A stretch of DNA of 64,000 nt, taken from the NCBI RefSeq assembly GCF_014207745.1, contig NZ_JACHJB010000001.1, positions 1 through 64,000 on the forward strand, in the 5' to 3' direction. This document shows positions 60,135 to 64,000 of the stretch, piece after piece; positions within the stretch are counted from its first letter, which is position 1; each line of letters starts with the position of its first letter. Below the pieces are notes generated by a model, which was not told the DNA's origin, made no database searches, and worked only from the letters and a program-made list of their open reading frames with translations. Source of the stretch: Nonomuraea muscovyensis. Its GTDB lineage: Bacteria > Actinomycetota > Actinomycetes > Streptosporangiales > Streptosporangiaceae. A program made the translations under genes and the position numbers.

Positions 60135-61019
60135 TCACACAGGACGGTGCAACGAGTCCAGAAAGGCGCTCAGCCGGGCCGTCTCCCGGTCCGAACGGAC
60201 GAGGGCGAAGATGCTGCGACTGGTGTTCAGCCAGGGGACGTCGGCGATGACGGTGCCGCAATCGCGGGTCGGCAGCGCCAACTCGGGGATGAGCGCCGCG
60301 CCCATACCCGCCGCCACCATGGCGAGCGTGGCGTTGAAGTCGTCGGAGTAGCCGACGATGCGCGGGTGCAGAGCCCAGCGTGCGAAAAGTCCGTCGAAGA
60401 AGGAGGCGTCGCTGCTGGCGGGGTGGTGCACCACCCACGGCAGGTCCACCAGCTGTTCGGCGCGATAGGGGGCGAGGTCGGGCCACGAGCGGGGCAGGAC
60501 GACCTTGAACGGGTCCTCGGCGATCCAGCGCTGCTCCACCGACGAAGGCCACGACAGCCCGGCGTCGCCCACCCGGTAGACGATCGCGGCGTCCATCTCG
60601 CCACCGGCGCCGAGCTGCGGGATGAGCTGGGACGGCTCTCCCACGGACAACCGGAAGCACGCCCTGTCGTCGGGAGACATCTGCTGCAGAACCGCGGTGA
60701 TGCGGTGCAGGACGAAGCTGGAGAACGCGCCCAGGCGCAACTGCCGACGGGTGTTGCGATGCGTCTCCCGCACGGCGGCCACCAGCCGGTCGATGTCGCT
60801 CAGGACGGTGGAGGCGTGCCTGGCCATCACCTCCGCCGCGTTGGTGGGCAGGACGCTGTGGGCCGACCGGATGAACAGGCGCACTCCGATCTCCCGCTCC
60901 AGCGCGGTCATCTGTTGCGACACGGCCGAGGGGGTGTAGCCGAGCCGGTTGGCGGCGGCGGCGAACGATCCACGCCTGATCACCTCACGCAGCGTGCGCA
61001 GATGCTCGGGTTTCACCAT
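60135..61019 (-). CDS. LysR-family transcriptional regulator
   Basis: A 294-residue LysR regulator with N-terminal HTH (LRTLREVIRRGSFAAAANRLGYTPSAVSQQMTALEREIGVRLF) and a periplasmic-binding-type effector domain (LRLGAFSSFVLHRITAVL, AAIVYRVGDAGLSW, LVDLPWVVHHPASSDASFF). It is divergent from the amidohydrolase-transporter genes and probably controls them. ATG at 61019. Confidence 0.92.
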   Translation of the reverse strand: MVKPEHLRTLREVIRRGSFAAAANRLGYTPSAVSQQMTALEREIGVRLFIRSAHSVLPTNAAEVMARHASTVLSDIDRLVAAVRETHRNTRRQLRLGAFSSFVLHRITAVLQQMSPDDRACFRLSVGEPSQLIPQLGAGGEMDAAIVYRVGDAGLSWPSSVEQRWIAEDPFKVVLPRSWPDLAPYRAEQLVDLPWVVHHPASSDASFFDGLFARWALHPRIVGYSDDFNATLAMVAAGMGAALIPELALPTRDCGTVIADVPWLNTSRSIFALVRSDRETARLSAFLDSLHRPV

Positions 61020-61125
61020 CAGCGATCCTTATCCTCAGCCGCGCTGAATGTCTTCTTTGTGCTCTTTCGGACTCTAATGCGCCACTCCTACAGTGTGGGG
61101 AACTTCTCTCCAAGTCTGAGGTCCC

Positions 61126-62694
61126 ATGACGATCCGTATATTTCGCAATGCCGTCATTCACTCCGGAGACGGCGCGAAACCGCCCGTTCAGGCGCTCGCC
61201 GTCAAAGGCGAAACGGTGCTGGCGGCTGGTGACGAGTCCGAGGTCCGGGCGGCGGCGGGACGATCGGCCGAAGTGGTGGACCTCGAAGGCGCGGCGGTCA
61301 TCCCCGGCCTGTACGACGCCCACATTCACACGGCGAACTACGCGAGGGGCCTGAGCGAGGTGGACCTTCGCGGTGTCCGGTCGCTGGAGGCGGCTCTGGC
61401 CCGGATCTCCGAGCACGCCTCCCGGCTGGAGCCCGGCGCCTGGCTGTCCGGCGGCCGCTGGAACAGCAACACCTGGGAGCGCCCGGTCCAGCCCGACCGG
61501 TACGCCCTCGACTCCGTCTGCCCCGACCGGCCCGTGGCCCTTCCGAGCGTCGACGGCCACACCACGTGGGCCAACTCCCTGGCACTGCGCATGATGGGCA
61601 TCGACCGCGGCACTCCCGACCCGGTCGGCGGCCAGATCGTCAAGGACGCGGACGGCGAGCCGACCGGGATCCTGCGCGAATCCGCCGCCTACCCGCTGCG
61701 CGACCTCATGACCTCCGGAGATCTGAGCGCCATGCTCCGCGTGGCGCAGGAGGAGCTGCTGGCCCTCGGCCTGACCAGCGTGCACGACATCGACGGTGAG
61801 GACTGCCGGGCGGCCTACCTGGAGCTGCGCGCGGCCGGTGAGCTCAAACTCCGCGTGCACAAGGCGATCCCGCGCGACCATCTGGAGGCCGCCATCGCCG
61901 AGGGCAGGCGCACCGGACAGGGTGACGACTGGTTCCGCACCGGCCCGGTGAAGCTGTTCAGCGACGGAGCGCTGGGCTCGCACACGTGCCACATGAGCGA
62001 GCCGTTCGCCGGCACCCCCGGCAATGCCGGCATAGCCGTGACTCCCTACCCGGAACTGGTGCGGCTCATCGGCGCGGCGAGCGCAGCCGGCATCGCGGTG
62101 GCCACGCACGCCATCGGCGACCTGGCCAACCACCTCGTGATCAACGCCTACGAGGCCGCCGGCGGCCGAGCGGTCCTGCGGCACCGGATCGAGCACGCGC
62201 AGCATCTCAGACCGGCCGACATCAAGAGGATGGCCGTACTCGGCGTCGTCGCCTCGATGCAGCCCGTCCACTGCACCAGCGACCTCGACCTCGTCTCCTC
62301 CCTGCTCGGCGAGCGCGACCTGGCGTCCTACGCCTGGCGCACGATGCTGGACTCGGGCGTCGCGCTGGCCTTCGGCTCCGATGCGCCCGTCGAGCACCCG
62401 AACCCCTTCGCCGCACTGCACGCCGCCGTGACCCGGACACGACCGGACGGCAGGCCGCCCGGCGGCTGGCAGCCAGAGCAACGACTCAGCTTCGGCGAGG
62501 CGTTGCGGGCACACACCTTCGGCTCGGCCTACGCGGCCGGCGAGGAGAGGCGCAAGGGGGTGCTGGCCGAAGGCATGCTCGCGGACTTCCTGGCCCTCGA
62601 CACCGACCCCTTCGCCGAACCCTCCGACGCGCTGCTGCGCACGAAAGTCCTGACCACCGTGGTCGGCGGCGAGATCCGCTGGGCACGCAGCTAA
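61126..62694 (+). CDS. Metal-dependent amidohydrolase (YtcJ/PF07969 type)
   Basis: A 522-residue amidohydrolase. The metal-binding start VIPGLYDAHIHTANY, then HDIDGEDC, the middle FSDGALGSHTCHM, ATHAIGDLANHLVI and the C-terminal FGSDAPVEHPNPFAALHAAVTR are as in YtcJ-like enzymes. No signal peptide. The substrate, likely an amide or cyclic amide taken up by the downstream transporter, is unknown. It has a 15-nt gap to the next gene. Confidence 0.88.
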   Translation: MTIRIFRNAVIHSGDGAKPPVQALAVKGETVLAAGDESEVRAAAGRSAEVVDLEGAAVIPGLYDAHIHTANYARGLSEVDLRGVRSLEAALARISEHASRLEPGAWLSGGRWNSNTWERPVQPDRYALDSVCPDRPVALPSVDGHTTWANSLALRMMGIDRGTPDPVGGQIVKDADGEPTGILRESAAYPLRDLMTSGDLSAMLRVAQEELLALGLTSVHDIDGEDCRAAYLELRAAGELKLRVHKAIPRDHLEAAIAEGRRTGQGDDWFRTGPVKLFSDGALGSHTCHMSEPFAGTPGNAGIAVTPYPELVRLIGAASAAGIAVATHAIGDLANHLVINAYEAAGGRAVLRHRIEHAQHLRPADIKRMAVLGVVASMQPVHCTSDLDLVSSLLGERDLASYAWRTMLDSGVALAFGSDAPVEHPNPFAALHAAVTRTRPDGRPPGGWQPEQRLSFGEALRAHTFGSAYAAGEERRKGVLAEGMLADFLALDTDPFAEPSDALLRTKVLTTVVGGEIRWARS

Positions 62695-62709
62695 GGAGAC
62701 GACCCGATC

Positions 62710-63672
62710 ATGAACATGCGAAGCACCACCATCGGCGCCCTGCTGCTGGCCACCACCGCCTGCGGCGCCCAGTCGCTCGACGCCGGGACCGCCACGGCAG
62801 GCCCCGGCGGTCAGGAGACGCCGGGCGGAACCACGCTGATCCTCGACCAGGCGCCCGCGGAGGACAAGGCCGCCACGATCATCAATGCCATCACCCCGGA
62901 CCAGAACCTCGCCGCCAAGGTCCCGGCCGAGGTGAAGGCGGACGGCCTCAAGGTCACGACGTCCGTGGGCTACCCGCCCATGGAACTCTTCGCCGGCGAC
63001 AGGAAGACACCGATCGGTCTGGACCCCGCCCTGGCCCGCGCCATCGCCAGGAAGCTCGGCGTCAGGGTGACGATCAGCGACGAGGACTTCAACGCCCAGA
63101 TCCCCGGCGTCATCACCGGCCGGTACGACATGATCATGTCATCGATGTCGGACACCCCGGAGCGGCAGGCCAAGGTCACCTTCGTCGACTACGTCCGAGC
63201 CGGCGCCGGCATGCTCGTCAAGGCCGGCAACCCGGAAGGCATCAAGGGACCGGGCGACCTGTGCGGCAAGACGGTCTCCGTCGTCGACAACGGGACCTCC
63301 CTGGAACTGGCCGACACCTACGACAGCGACTGCGAGAAGGCCGGCAGAACCGGCGTCGACATCCTCAAGTTCCCCGGCGATCAGGAAGCGCTCCTCCAGG
63401 TCAAGAACGGACGCGCCCAGGCCAACATCACCGACTACGTCGTGGCGGCGTACAAGGCCGGCGACCCGAAGTCGGGCGTCGAAGCGCTGGCCATCGACGG
63501 CACCGAAAGCCCGTGGGGCATCGGCATGAATCCGAAGAACGAGGAGCTCATCGCGTCTGTCAGGAGCGCCCTTGACGCACTCATCAACAGCGGTGAGTAC
63601 GGCGGCATCCTCAAGTCGTGGTCCCTGGAGAAGCTCGCAGTGCGGTCAGCCGTGGTCAACGGCGGGAAGTAG
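62710..63672 (+). CDS. Amino-acid-type ABC transporter substrate-binding lipoprotein
   Basis: A 320-residue SBP family 3 protein with lipoprotein signal (MRSTTIGALLLATTACGAQ). The mature domain has LKVTTSVGYPPMELFAGDRKTPIGLDPALARAIARKLGV, MSSMSDTPERQAKVTFVDYV and GIGMNPKNEELIASVRSALDALI. It likely binds an amino acid or related polar molecule. The ATG at 62710 has AAGGAG upstream. It precedes a permease gene by 5 nt. Confidence 0.9.
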   Translation: MNMRSTTIGALLLATTACGAQSLDAGTATAGPGGQETPGGTTLILDQAPAEDKAATIINAITPDQNLAAKVPAEVKADGLKVTTSVGYPPMELFAGDRKTPIGLDPALARAIARKLGVRVTISDEDFNAQIPGVITGRYDMIMSSMSDTPERQAKVTFVDYVRAGAGMLVKAGNPEGIKGPGDLCGKTVSVVDNGTSLELADTYDSDCEKAGRTGVDILKFPGDQEALLQVKNGRAQANITDYVVAAYKAGDPKSGVEALAIDGTESPWGIGMNPKNEELIASVRSALDALINSGEYGGILKSWSLEKLAVRSAVVNGGK

Positions 63673-63677
63673 CCGAC

Positions 63678-64000
63678 GTGCGTACGGAACCCATCGTCAG
63701 CCCGGCCGGCAGGCCGGTCCCGGTCGCGCGCCCGCGCCACTGGGGCCGCCTGCTGGCGGGCACCGGCGCGGTCCTCGTCTTCGGCTGGCTGGTCCTGCTC
63801 CTCGTCGCCAACCCCAATCTGGACTGGAGCGCCGTCGGCCGCTATCTGTTCGACGGGCAGATCCTGGCGGGGATCCTCGTCACGCTCGAGATCTCGGTGC
63901 TGGCCACCGCCATCGGCCTCAGCCTGGGAGTGCTGCTCGCGGTGATGCGGCTGGCGCACAACCCGGTGCTGCGCCGGCTGGCGACGCTCTACATCTGGTT
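63678..64000 (+). CDS. Amino-acid ABC transporter permease (partial, 3' end beyond window)
   Basis: The first 107 residues of a HisM/GlnP-type permease. After a Pro/Arg-rich start it has LLAGTGAVLVFGWLVLLLVANP, then FDGQILAGILVTLEISVLATAIGLSLGVLLAVMRLA, the standard start of the permease core. The GTG at 63678 lies 5 nt after the SBP stop. The gene runs off the window. Confidence 0.88.
   Translation, partial: MRTEPIVSPAGRPVPVARPRHWGRLLAGTGAVLVFGWLVLLLVANPNLDWSAVGRYLFDGQILAGILVTLEISVLATAIGLSLGVLLAVMRLAHNPVLRRLATLYIW

Overview
The window is about 64 kb of very GC-rich DNA with frequent GTG and TTG starts, many 4-nt GTGA/ATGA stop-start overlaps, LacI-type sugar regulators, class II DAHP synthase, DUF574 methyltransferase, DUF6230/DUF6114 proteins and a c-di-AMP riboswitch ahead of a secreted cell-wall hydrolase. 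Together these indicate a filamentous actinomycete, most likely Streptosporangiales (Nonomuraea-like) or a close relative of Streptomyces. This is a chromosomal segment; I see no rRNA, tRNA, CRISPR array, integrase or transposase.

Layout. 1-3789: maltose/maltodextrin uptake (malF fragment, malE) divergent from a GH13 alpha-glucosidase, with CTTGCA-type repeats between them. 3897-6111: an orphan HAMP sensor kinase and a DUF574 SAM methyltransferase. 6213-9836: dctA divergent from a DcuS/CitA-type kinase and its response regulator. 9901-16414: a nonulosonic (sialic) acid and polysialyl-type glycan cluster, comprising a cytidylyltransferase-HAD phosphatase-NeuB fusion, a GT2 enzyme, a polysialyltransferase-family protein, and two convergent genes (one DUF6716-like). 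16613-18505: a Gfo/Idh/MocA oxidoreductase, then a c-di-AMP riboswitch and a CHAP hydrolase. 18629-24417: the cellobiose system cebEFG-bglC-cebR with two CebR palindromes. 24497-28359: aldose epimerase, APH-family kinase, DAHP synthase, thioredoxin.

28520-39775: a sulfatase island. Two divergent FGE-type sulfatases, a formylglycine-generating enzyme, a HAD phosphatase and a doubly broken SulP transporter, followed by DUF6114/DUF6230 genes, lie between a complete secreted nuclease gene and a diverged 3' relic of such a gene with its own terminator. This looks like an acquired block.

39882-53249: a pentapeptide-like protein, an ArsR/VOC/AHSA1 operon, a HAAS-type membrane protein, PadR with a perfect 28-bp palindrome next to cydABDC (cydA and cydB unusually short, cydA with a TTA codon), an HTH-controlled ABC exporter, and an HtrA/PDZ protease. 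53417-64000: a small membrane protein, acyl-CoA synthetase, a Lys/Trp-rich secreted protein, metQIN, a junction of two 5'-truncated genes (WYL regulator and epoxide hydrolase), then LysR, amidohydrolase and the start of an amino-acid-type ABC transporter that runs off the right edge.

The best candidates for unusual biology are the fused sialic acid enzyme with its polysialyltransferase cluster, the compact cytochrome bd operon, and the sulfatase/FGE island with its nuclease scars.
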